Assembly: GCA_037444685.1 (NCBI GenBank)
Contig: JBBILX010000002.1
Span: forward strand, 310,001 to 374,000
Source of the DNA: UBA964 sp037444685
Lineage (GTDB): Bacteria; Pseudomonadota; Gammaproteobacteria; Steroidobacterales; Steroidobacteraceae
Direction: 5' to 3'
DNA: 64,000 nucleotides
The notes under the pieces were generated by a model, which was given only the letters and a program-made list of their open reading frames with translations, had not been told where the DNA came from and ran no database searches. Shown here piece after piece: positions 8,919 to 16,837 of the stretch. The first letter of the stretch is position 1, and every line of letters starts with the position of its first letter. A program made the position numbers and the translations under genes.

Positions 8919-9968
8919 ATGAGTGATTCGCAGAGGGAAATCGTAGTGCCACTGAGTCGCGGGCTGCGCGACACGCGCGGCCGTCCGATGCAGGACCTGC
9001 GCATCTCGGTGATGGACCGCTGCAATTTCCGCTGCCCATACTGCATGCCGCAGTCGACCTACCACGACGGCTATCGCTTCCTGAAGTCGACCGAGCGGCT
9101 CTCCTTCGACGAGATCGTCCGGCTCGCGCGGCTGTTCGTCGCGCAGGGCGTGCGCAAGCTGCGCATTACGGGGGGCGAGCCGCTGCTGCGTCCCAACCTC
9201 AGCGACCTGATCGGCGACCTGACCAGCCTTGCCGGCGTCGAGGATCTCGCGCTGACGACCAATGGGATCCTGCTGTCGAAGTATGCGACCGAGCTCAAGG
9301 CCGCCGGGTTGCGGCGCATCACCGTCAGCCTCGACAGTCTCGACCCGGAGGTCTTCGCGCGCATGAGTGGCGGCTTCGGCGGTGTCGACGAGGTGCTCGA
9401 CGGCATCGAGCACGCGCGCCGCGCCGGACTGACGCCGATCAAGATCAACGCGGTGATCCAGCGCGGCGTCAACGACCACACGGCGTTCGGACTGATCGAG
9501 CACTTCCGCGGCACGGGCGTCATCGTGCGCTTCATCGAGTACATGGACGTCGGCAACCGCAACGACTGGCAGCCGTCTCTGGTACTACCCTCGCGCGAGC
9601 TGCTCACGCGCATCGCCGCACGCTGGCCGGTCCAGCCGCTGTCGGCGAACTATCGTGGCGAGGTCGCCGAGCGCTATGCGTTCGTCGATGGCGCCGGCGA
9701 GATCGGCTTCATCTCCTCGGTGAGCCAGCCGTTCTGCGGCGACTGCTCGCGCGCACGGTTGTCCTCGGACGGGTCGCTGTACACCTGCCTGTTCGCGAAG
9801 ACCGGCGTGGACCTGCGCGGCCCGCTGCGCGCGGGCGCCTCGGACGAGGAGCTCGCGGCGCTGATCGCAAGGGTCTGGAGCGGCCGGACCGACCGCTACA
9901 GCGAGATCCGCTCCGCAGCGGACGGGCGCCGCGACCCGAAGGTCGAGATGTACTATATCGGCGGCTGA
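8919..9968 (+). CDS. moaA: GTP 3',8-cyclase MoaA (radical SAM)
   Basis: A 349-residue radical-SAM enzyme that converts GTP to 3',8-cyclo-GTP, the first Moco step. The SAM cluster ligands are C35, C39 and C42 (CNFRCPYC). The C-terminal second-cluster ligands are C273, C276 and C290, and the protein ends in the required Gly-Gly (YYIGG). The ATG at 8919 gives a roughly 30-residue leader before the radical-SAM motif. moaC follows after two bases. Confidence 0.97.
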   Translation: MSDSQREIVVPLSRGLRDTRGRPMQDLRISVMDRCNFRCPYCMPQSTYHDGYRFLKSTERLSFDEIVRLARLFVAQGVRKLRITGGEPLLRPNLSDLIGDLTSLAGVEDLALTTNGILLSKYATELKAAGLRRITVSLDSLDPEVFARMSGGFGGVDEVLDGIEHARRAGLTPIKINAVIQRGVNDHTAFGLIEHFRGTGVIVRFIEYMDVGNRNDWQPSLVLPSRELLTRIAARWPVQPLSANYRGEVAERYAFVDGAGEIGFISSVSQPFCGDCSRARLSSDGSLYTCLFAKTGVDLRGPLRAGASDEELAALIARVWSGRTDRYSEIRSAADGRRDPKVEMYYIGG

Positions 9969-9970
9969 GC

Positions 9971-10471
9971 ATGACCCGCAGGACGCGCGCGCTGACCCAT
10001 CTCGATGCGGCCAACCGGCCGACCATGGTCGACGTCGGCGCCAAGGCCGTGACCCGTCGCGAGGCCGTCGCCGAGGCGACCGTCGCGCTGCCGGCGGCCG
10101 TGGCGCGCGAGCTGCGCGCGACCGGTCATAGGACCCGCAAGGGGCCCGTGTTCGACACGGCCGTGATCGCCGGCGTGCTCGCGGCCAAGCGCACCCACGA
10201 GCTCGTGCCATTCTGCCATCCCCTGCCGATCGACCACTGCAGCCTCGACGTGCGCACCGCGCCGCGCAACCGCCTCGTGATCGAGGCGCGGGTCGCCGCC
10301 CAGCACCGCACCGGCGTCGAGATGGAAGCCCTGACCGCCGCGACCATCGCTGCGCTCACGGTCTACGACATGTGCAAGGCGCTGTCGCACGACATCCGCA
10401 TCGAGCGGGTGCGGCTGCTCGAGAAGCGGGGCGGCCGCCGTGATGTCCGGCCACGGCGGAGTCGCGCATGA
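9971..10471 (+). CDS. moaC: Cyclic pyranopterin monophosphate synthase MoaC
   Basis: A 166-residue MoaC that turns cyclo-GTP into cyclic pyranopterin monophosphate. The active-site segments THELVPFCHPLPI and DMCKALSHDI are intact, including the catalytic Lys in MCKA. The last dozen residues are Arg-rich and extend slightly beyond the usual end, because the reading frame runs into the mobA-moaD start with a 4-base overlap. Confidence 0.96.
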   Translation: MTRRTRALTHLDAANRPTMVDVGAKAVTRREAVAEATVALPAAVARELRATGHRTRKGPVFDTAVIAGVLAAKRTHELVPFCHPLPIDHCSLDVRTAPRNRLVIEARVAAQHRTGVEMEALTAATIAALTVYDMCKALSHDIRIERVRLLEKRGGRRDVRPRRSRA

Positions 10472-11310
10472 GCGCTGCGCCACTGCGTGGCCTCGTGCTC
10501 GCCGGCGGCCGCAGTACGCGAATGCGCCGCGACAAGGCCGCCCTGGCCTACCGGGGACGCAATCAGCTCGAGCGGGCGTTCGATCTGCTCGCTCGCCACA
10601 CCGTCGAGGTCTTCGTCTCGGTGCGCCCCGACCAGCGCGAGGATCCGCTGCGCCGCGCACTGCCGCAGATCGTCGACAGGCACGAAAACCTCGGCCCCAT
10701 GGCCGGCATCCTCGCAGCGCAGCAGCACGCGCCCGACTCGGCCTGGCTGGTGCTGGCCTGCGACCTGCCCTTCCTCGACGACCCGGTGCTCGCCGCGCTG
10801 ATCGCGGCGCGCGACCCGGCGGCGGCGGCAACAGCCTTCCGTTCGGCCCACGATGGTCTGCCGGAGCCGCTCTGCGCGATCTGGGAGCCCGGCTGCGCCC
10901 GCGAGCTGCTCGACTACGTCGCGGCCGGTCGCCAGTGCCCGCGCAAGTTCCTGCTCGGCGCCCGCACGCGGCTGCTCAACCTCCCGCAGCGCGAGGCGCT
11001 CGACAACGTCAACTCGAGCGACGAGTATTGGCGGGCCATGGAGAGGCTCGATCCCGACAAGGCCGGCATGCGCCGGATCGACGTGCAGTACTTCGCGCTG
11101 CTGCGCGAACAGGCAGGCCGTGGCAGCGAGGCCGTCGAGACGGTCGCGCGGACGCCGCGTGAACTCTATGCAGAGCTGCAATCGCGCTACGGCTTCACGC
11201 TGCCGCTCGAGATGCTGCGGGTCGCCGTCAACGACGAGTTCGGCGAATGGTCGCAACCGCTCGCCGCCGGTGACCGCGTCGTCTTCATCCCGCCCGTCGC
11301 CGGAGGCTGA
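10468..11310 (+). CDS. MobA-MoaD fusion: molybdenum cofactor guanylyltransferase + molybdopterin synthase sulfur carrier
   Basis: One 280-residue reading frame carries two Moco proteins. Residues 1-195 are MobA-like, with LAGGRSTRMRRDKA near the start and the ACDLPFLDD segment; this enzyme attaches GMP to Moco. Residues 201-280 are a complete MoaD ubiquitin-like sulfur carrier ending in Gly-Gly (PPVAGG), the residues that become the thiocarboxylate. An internal ATG at 11068 lies exactly at the MoaD start with AAGG a few bases upstream, so free MoaD could also be made. The usual separate moaD is absent. The partner MoaE starts 4 bases downstream. Confidence 0.92.
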   Translation: MSAAPLRGLVLAGGRSTRMRRDKAALAYRGRNQLERAFDLLARHTVEVFVSVRPDQREDPLRRALPQIVDRHENLGPMAGILAAQQHAPDSAWLVLACDLPFLDDPVLAALIAARDPAAAATAFRSAHDGLPEPLCAIWEPGCARELLDYVAAGRQCPRKFLLGARTRLLNLPQREALDNVNSSDEYWRAMERLDPDKAGMRRIDVQYFALLREQAGRGSEAVETVARTPRELYAELQSRYGFTLPLEMLRVAVNDEFGEWSQPLAAGDRVVFIPPVAGG

Positions 11311-11314
11311 GGCC

Positions 11315-13006
11315 GTGGGGCGGTTCTCGTTCAGCTCGACGCCGCTCGACCTCGCCTCGCTGCGCGCGAGCGTCCAGGACGTCGCGCACGGCGGCTATGC
11401 GGCGTTCGAAGGCTGGGTCCGCAACCACAACGAAGGCATCGCGGTCACGGCGCTCGAGTACGAGGCTTTCGAGGCGCTGGCGGTCAAGGAGGGCGAACGT
11501 ATCATCGCCGAAGCCTGCGAGCGGTTCGGCGTCACGGCGGCGCGTTGCGTACACCGCGTCGGCGGGCTCGCGCTTGGGGATGTCGCGGTCTGGGTCGGCG
11601 TCAGCGCGCCGCACCGCGACGAGGCATTCCGCGCCTGCCGCTACATCATCGACGAAGTCAAGCACCGGGTGCCCATCTGGAAGAAGGAACACTACGTCAA
11701 CGGCGACTCGGGATGGGTCAACTGCGAGCGCTGCGCGTCGGCCGGTGCCGCGCGGAAGGAAACCTCCGGCGCGCACCGGCTGGGCCCGGGCCATCGGCAC
11801 GATCCTGGATCCCGGCATCCCCATGGCGAAGATCTTTGCGAGGCGGAGCACGACCACGGGACACACGGGCGCACTCCCCATGAGCATGCGACGCACGGCC
11901 ATTCGGCCACCGCCGCTGGCAGGACCCGCGAGGGTCTCGTGCCCGACTACTCGCGGCAGATGGCGCTCGCGGAGGTCGGCCCGCAGGGGCAGGCCCGTCT
12001 CGCCGCCAGTCACGTCGCGGTCGTCGGCGCCGGCGGGCTCGGCGTCCCGGTCCTGCAGTATCTCGCCGGGGCCGGCGTCGGTACGCTGACCGTCATCGAC
12101 GGTGACCGGCTCGAACCCTCGAATCTGCATCGCCAGACCTGGTATGCGCTCGCCGACTGCGGCGAATCCAAGCCCGAGCTCGCCGCGCGACGCATCCGGA
12201 TGCTCAATCCGACCGTGCGGGTCCGCGCGGTCGCGCAACGGCTCGATGCCTCGAACGGGATGGCGCTGCTTCGCGATGCCGACGTCATCGTCGATTGCAC
12301 CGACAACTTCGCGACCAAGTTCCTGATCAACGACCTCGCGCAGGCGCTCGGCTGCACCGCGGTGTTCGCCAGCGTCTATCAGTTCGAAGGCCAGCTGCAG
12401 GTCGTGCGCGGCGGCGGCGACTCGGCCTGCCTCCGCTGCGTCTGGCCCGAGGCGACGCGAGACGGTCTGGTCGGCAACTGCGCCGAGGCAGGCGTCCTCG
12501 GCCCGGTGCCCGGCGTCCTCGGCAGCCTGCAGGCGCTGCGCGTGCTCGAGCTGCTGCTGGGTCTACCGCTGACCGGCGCCGACGCCGTGATCATCGTCGA
12601 CCTGCGCAATCTGACCCTGCGCAGGGTACGCGCGCGCCGCCGCCCGGACTGCGCGCCCGGCCACTGCCCTTGCTCTGCGACGGCGCTCGGCGCGGCTCTC
12701 GCTCAGGGCGACGCGCAGTTCGAACGCAGCTTCGAATCGCTCGATGCGGCGGCCGCCGAAGGCTATCTGATTATCGACGTCCGCGAGCCGGCCGAGCGCG
12801 CCGCACAGCCTCTGCCGAGGCCGGTGACTGCGATCGCGCTTCAGGAGCTGCTGAGTGGCCGGAACCTGCCAGCCGAGGGTCGTTACCTGTTCGTCTGCGC
12901 ACGCGGCCAGCGCAGCCTCTCGCTTGCGCGGCGCTGTCGCGAGCGCGGCGTGCCGGACTGCTGGTCGCTGCGCGGCGGCGCCGCTGCGCTGCTCGGGCGT
13001 GTCTGA
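11315..13006 (+). CDS. MoaE-MoeB-rhodanese fusion with histidine-rich linker
   Basis: A 563-residue three-domain protein from a GTG start. Residues 1-148 are MoaE, the catalytic subunit of molybdopterin synthase, with HRVPIWKKEHYV holding the active-site lysines. Residues 151-200 form a linker with 12 histidines. Residues 207-453 are MoeB/ThiF-type adenylyltransferase: GAGGLG (238-243), NLHRQ, DCTDNF, catalytic-type C389 (GNCAEAG), and zinc cysteines C372/C375 with a second group at C446/C451/C453. Residues 470-563 are a rhodanese domain with active-site C528 in CARGQRS. The chain thus joins MoaD activation, sulfur delivery and synthase catalysis. It follows mobA-moaD by 4 bases. Confidence 0.93.
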   Translation: MGRFSFSSTPLDLASLRASVQDVAHGGYAAFEGWVRNHNEGIAVTALEYEAFEALAVKEGERIIAEACERFGVTAARCVHRVGGLALGDVAVWVGVSAPHRDEAFRACRYIIDEVKHRVPIWKKEHYVNGDSGWVNCERCASAGAARKETSGAHRLGPGHRHDPGSRHPHGEDLCEAEHDHGTHGRTPHEHATHGHSATAAGRTREGLVPDYSRQMALAEVGPQGQARLAASHVAVVGAGGLGVPVLQYLAGAGVGTLTVIDGDRLEPSNLHRQTWYALADCGESKPELAARRIRMLNPTVRVRAVAQRLDASNGMALLRDADVIVDCTDNFATKFLINDLAQALGCTAVFASVYQFEGQLQVVRGGGDSACLRCVWPEATRDGLVGNCAEAGVLGPVPGVLGSLQALRVLELLLGLPLTGADAVIIVDLRNLTLRRVRARRRPDCAPGHCPCSATALGAALAQGDAQFERSFESLDAAAAEGYLIIDVREPAERAAQPLPRPVTAIALQELLSGRNLPAEGRYLFVCARGQRSLSLARRCRERGVPDCWSLRGGAAALLGRV

Positions 13007-13967
13007 GCCGGGCGTGCCCACTGCGCGGCGCGCCCGCTCGACGCCCTGGCCTCCATTGCTGCTGTGGCTGCTAGCCGTGCCAGCGCCGGCCCGGGCGGGC
13101 GATGAGGTGCTCGCGCTCGCGCTCGGCGAGCCTTATGTGCTGCTCGATGCGCCGCAGGAGCGCCGCGCACGAGTCACCGAGCTCGCTCACGAGGCGTCAC
13201 GCGCGAGCGCGGGTGTCGAGGACTGCGCCGCCAGTCTCGGTGCGCGCCGGCTCGCCGATCTGCAGTCCGCGCTGTCGGCCGCGCGCCTTGCCGCCGGAGA
13301 TGCCGATGGAGCCTTGCAGGCGGCGCGCGCCGCGGCTCGCTGCGCGCCGCGCGATGCCACGGTACAGGCCCAGCTCGCAACCGCCGCGCTCGCGGCGCTC
13401 GATCTCGACACCGCCGCCGCTGCCGTCGCGCGCGGACGCCGGCTCGCGCCGGCCCAGCGATCGCTGCAGTGGCTGCAGCTCCGAATCGATTTCGCCAACG
13501 GCCGCTGGCTCGAGGTGATCGAGGGCGAGCGTCGGCTCGATCTGCCCGTGGAGTCGTCCGCGCTCGGACAGGCGCGACTGCTGTCGGCCAGCGCGCGGGC
13601 GCGACTGCTCGGCGAGAGCGGTCGCGCGGCTGCGCCCGGGAATACGCCGGCCGCAGCACCGGCCGACGCCGCAGCAGCCCGCGGCCGCTGGCCAGAACCG
13701 TTGCTCGATCATTTGCTCGCACGGCTCGGCGAAGCGGAACTGCGCGACGCAATCGCGGCAGAGGCGGACGCCGTTCGACGCGGCCAGATGCTCTGTGAGG
13801 CCCTGTTCCACCTCGGGCAGCAGCGCCTCGCGCGCGGCGAGACCGACACCGCGCGACGGTATTTCGCGGCGGCGCTGCGCACCAAGGCGCTCGAACTGCC
13901 GGAGTACGGGCTGGCGCGGCTGGAGCTCGCGAGATTACGCGCCGCAGACGCCGTGCAGGCTCGCTGA
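12999..13967 (+). CDS. Exported TPR-like helical repeat protein
   Basis: About 322 residues from a GTG at 12999 that overlaps the end of the Moco fusion gene. An Arg-rich start and Leu/Trp-rich core (TPWPPLLLWLLAVPAPARAG) form a signal peptide. The mature part is Ala/Leu/Arg-rich and helical with several tetratricopeptide-like helix pairs (about 85-165 and 255-315) separated by an Ala/Pro-rich stretch. Function unknown; such proteins usually scaffold periplasmic complexes. A second GTG at 13014 is an alternative start. Confidence 0.7.
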   Translation: MSEPGVPTARRARSTPWPPLLLWLLAVPAPARAGDEVLALALGEPYVLLDAPQERRARVTELAHEASRASAGVEDCAASLGARRLADLQSALSAARLAAGDADGALQAARAAARCAPRDATVQAQLATAALAALDLDTAAAAVARGRRLAPAQRSLQWLQLRIDFANGRWLEVIEGERRLDLPVESSALGQARLLSASARARLLGESGRAAAPGNTPAAAPADAAAARGRWPEPLLDHLLARLGEAELRDAIAAEADAVRRGQMLCEALFHLGQQRLARGETDTARRYFAAALRTKALELPEYGLARLELARLRAADAVQAR

Positions 13968-13990
13968 CGCCGCCCGTCCCACGGCGCGGC

Positions 13991-15265
13991 TCAGCCGGGT
14001 CGCACCTGGCCGCGACCGCGCACGACGTATTTGTAGCTCGTCAGCTGCTCGAGGCCGACCGGGCCGCGTGCATGGAAGCGATCGGTGGAGATGCCGATCT
14101 CGGCGCCCATGCCGAACTCGCCGCCATCGGCAAACTGTGTCGAGGCGTTGTGCAGCACGATCGCGCTGTCGACGTTGGCGAGGAAGCGCTCCGCGGTGGT
14201 GGTGTTCTCGGTGACGATCGATTCGGTGTGCGCCGAGCCGTACTTGGCGATGTGCGCGATCGCAGCATCGACTCCGTCGACGACACGCGCTGCGATGATC
14301 GAGTCGAGGTACTCGGTGTACCAGTCGTCTTCGGTGGCGGCGCGCACGCGCGGGTCGACCTGCTGCACCGTGGGGTCGCCGCGCACTTCGCAGCCGGCGT
14401 CGAGCAGCGCGCGGACCAGGGGCGCAAGGTGCGTCCTGACGCACCCACGATCGACGAGCAGCGTCTCGGCGGAGCCGCAGATCCCCGTCCGTCGCAGCTT
14501 GGCGTTAAGCACGATCTCGCGCGCCATGTTCAGGTCGGCGTCGCGATCGACGTAGACGTGGCAGTTGCCCTCGAGGTGACCGATGACGGGCACGCGGGCC
14601 TCCTCCTGCACGCGCTTGACGAGGCTCTTGCCGCCGCGCGGCACGACGACGTCGAGGTACTCGGTCATGCCCGCGAGCATGTAGCCGACGGCGGCGCGGT
14701 CGGTGGTCGGCACGAGCTGGATCGCCGTCTCGGGCAACCCTGCCTCGCGCAGGCCCGCCACCAGGCATTCGTGCAGCGCGCGGCTCGAGTGCAGGCTCTC
14801 CGAGCCGCCGCGCAGGATCACCGGGTTACCCGATTTGAGGCAGAGCGCCCCGGCGTCCGCGGTGACGTTGGGTCGGCTCTCGTAGATGATGCCGATGACC
14901 CCGAGGGGCACACGCACGCGCTGGATCACGAGCCCGTTCGGCCGCGTCCACTCGGCCATCACGGTGCCGATCGGATCCGGCAGCGCCGCGATGTCCTCGA
15001 GCCCCCGCGCGATGCCCTCGAGACGTCGCTGATCGAGCAGCAACCGGTCGAGCATCGCGCCCGAGAGCCCCTTGCGACGGGCCGCCTCCATGTCCTCGCG
15101 GTTGGCCGCGAGGATCTGCGGCGTCCGCTCGCGGATGAGCCGGGCCGCCGTCAGCAGCGCCTTGTTCTTCTGGGCGGTCGTGGCCTGCGCGAGTGGACCC
15201 TGAGCCGCGACCGCGGCCTTGCCGAGTTCGGTCATGATGGCGCCGACTTCGTGCAGATCGTTCAT
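13991..15265 (-). CDS. proA: Gamma-glutamyl phosphate reductase ProA
   Basis: A 424-residue NADPH-dependent reductase making glutamate-5-semialdehyde for proline synthesis. The catalytic cysteine is C263 in RRTGICGSAE. Other hallmarks are PLGVIGIIYESRPNV and GMGAEIGISTDRFHARGP. The start overlaps the proB stop by 4 bases, giving a proBA operon. Confidence 0.97.
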   Translation of the reverse strand: MNDLHEVGAIMTELGKAAVAAQGPLAQATTAQKNKALLTAARLIRERTPQILAANREDMEAARRKGLSGAMLDRLLLDQRRLEGIARGLEDIAALPDPIGTVMAEWTRPNGLVIQRVRVPLGVIGIIYESRPNVTADAGALCLKSGNPVILRGGSESLHSSRALHECLVAGLREAGLPETAIQLVPTTDRAAVGYMLAGMTEYLDVVVPRGGKSLVKRVQEEARVPVIGHLEGNCHVYVDRDADLNMAREIVLNAKLRRTGICGSAETLLVDRGCVRTHLAPLVRALLDAGCEVRGDPTVQQVDPRVRAATEDDWYTEYLDSIIAARVVDGVDAAIAHIAKYGSAHTESIVTENTTTAERFLANVDSAIVLHNASTQFADGGEFGMGAEIGISTDRFHARGPVGLEQLTSYKYVVRGRGQVRPG

Positions 15266-16410
15266 TTGCCTTCACCCGTGAGGACGAGATCGTCGCGGTG
15301 GATCATCTCATCGCGGCCGCGGAACCCGAGAATGCGCTCGATCTCGGAGGATCGCTGACCGACCAGTCGCGCTGCGTCGGCGTCCGAATACGCGACGAGG
15401 CCGCGCGCGACCTCCGTGCCGAGCGGGTCGACGACGCGGACGGTATCGCCGCGCTCGAAGCGGCCCGCGATCGCGCGCACCCCCGCGGGCAGCAGGCTCT
15501 TGCCGGCACGCAGCGCCCGCAACGCCCCCTCGTCGATGGTCAGCACGCCCGCCGAGTGCAGCGACCCGGCGATCCATTGCTTGCGCGCGGCGACCGGGCT
15601 GCTGACCGGCGTGAACCACGTGCAGCGCGCGCCCTCCTCGATGCGTCGCACGGGGTGGCGTGGCTGGCCCGCCGCGATGCACAGGTGAGCGCCCGCCGTC
15701 ACGGCAATCCGCGCCGCGGCGATCTTGGTCGCCATACCGCCACGACCGAGTCCGGACACCGACGCGCCACCCATCGCTTCGATCTCGGCGGTGATCTCGC
15801 GCACGCGGGGGATGAAGCGCGCATGGGCGTCGCGGCGCGGGTCGGCGCTGTACAGTCCGTCGATGTCCGACAACAGCACCACGCAATCCGCACCGACCAT
15901 CTGCGCGACGCGCGCCGCGAGCCGGTCGTTGTCGCCATAGCGGATCTCCGCCGTGGCCACCGTGTCGTTCTCGTTGATGACGGGAATCGCGCCGAGTTCG
16001 AGCAGCGTCCGCAGCGTAGCGCGCGCGTTGAGGTAGCGGCGCCGCTGCTCGCTGTCCTCGAGCGTGAGCAGGACCTGCGCAACGGTGAAGTCGTGCTGCT
16101 CGAGGAGTTCCTTGTAGACATGCGCGAGACGGATCTGCCCCACCGCCGCCGCCGCCTGACTCTCCTCGAGGCGCAGTGCCCCCTTCGGCAGCGACAGGTG
16201 ACGGCGCCCGAGCGCGATCGCACCCGACGATACGAGCAGCACCTGCTGCCCGCGGCGACGCAGTCGCACCAGGTCCTCGACGAGCGTTTCGAGCCAGGCG
16301 CGATTGAGCCGACCCGTCGAGGCATCGACGAGCAGCGCGGACCCAACCTTGACGACGACGCGCCGGGCCCGCGTCAGGGGCGACGGGCTTTGAGCGGAAC
16401 GCGCGGGCAT
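15262..16410 (-). CDS. proB: Glutamate 5-kinase ProB
   Basis: A 382-residue protein with an amino-acid kinase domain (about 1-255, starting RRVVVKVGSALL; NENDTV and GGMATKI motifs) and a C-terminal PUA domain (about 285-375). It phosphorylates glutamate, the proline-feedback step. The ATG at 16410 is preferred because the upstream frame is antisense to the acidic gene at 16499 and has no kinase character. The gap 16411-16498 is a divergent promoter region. Confidence 0.96.
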   Translation of the reverse strand: MPARSAQSPSPLTRARRVVVKVGSALLVDASTGRLNRAWLETLVEDLVRLRRRGQQVLLVSSGAIALGRRHLSLPKGALRLEESQAAAAVGQIRLAHVYKELLEQHDFTVAQVLLTLEDSEQRRRYLNARATLRTLLELGAIPVINENDTVATAEIRYGDNDRLAARVAQMVGADCVVLLSDIDGLYSADPRRDAHARFIPRVREITAEIEAMGGASVSGLGRGGMATKIAAARIAVTAGAHLCIAAGQPRHPVRRIEEGARCTWFTPVSSPVAARKQWIAGSLHSAGVLTIDEGALRALRAGKSLLPAGVRAIAGRFERGDTVRVVDPLGTEVARGLVAYSDADAARLVGQRSSEIERILGFRGRDEMIHRDDLVLTGEGK

Positions 16411-16498
16411 GGCGAAACTATACGGGATTGGGCGCGGACAGTAAGATCGCGGCAGGGAGTTTCGCGGCGATCCGCTGCAGTCAATCAGGGGTGAGAGC

Positions 16499-16816
16499 TT
16501 GAGCAGAGACAACGAGCCGATCCGCGGCCAATGGTACGAGAACGTCGAGGAAGACGAGACGTTCCGCGTGCTGTCCGTCGATGAGGATTCCGAACTCATC
16601 GAGATCGAGTACCTCGACGGCGACATCGAAGAAATCGACCTCGAAACCTGGCAGGAGATGGATCTCGAGCCCTGCGACGAGCCGGAGGGCTGGTCGGAGA
16701 GCGACGAAGACGAGGAAGGAGAGGACGAGGACTTCGACGACGACGACGAGGACGAAGACGAGGACGACGACTGGGACGACGATGAGGACGACGACTGGGA
16801 CGACGACGATCGCTAG
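16499..16816 (+). CDS. DUF6763-type protein with very acidic C-terminal tail
   Basis: A 105-residue protein. Residues 1-65 (PIRGQWYENVEEDETFRV, then the IEIEYLDGDIEEIDLETW segment) match my memory of the gammaproteobacterial DUF6763 family. From about residue 66 it runs into an almost pure Asp/Glu tail ending in DDDDR, encoded by repeated gac/gag triplets. No ATG is available; TTG at 16499 has a strong AGGGGTGAG ribosome site directly upstream. No function is known. It is divergent from proB. Confidence 0.8.
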   Translation: MSRDNEPIRGQWYENVEEDETFRVLSVDEDSELIEIEYLDGDIEEIDLETWQEMDLEPCDEPEGWSESDEDEEGEDEDFDDDDEDEDEDDDWDDDEDDDWDDDDR

Positions 16817-16837
16817 TCCCGGCGGCGTCGCACACGC

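Noticed and set aside
16725..16815. Short tandem repeat of gac/gag triplets
   Set aside because: It is the codon pattern of the acidic protein tail, not an independent repeat element.
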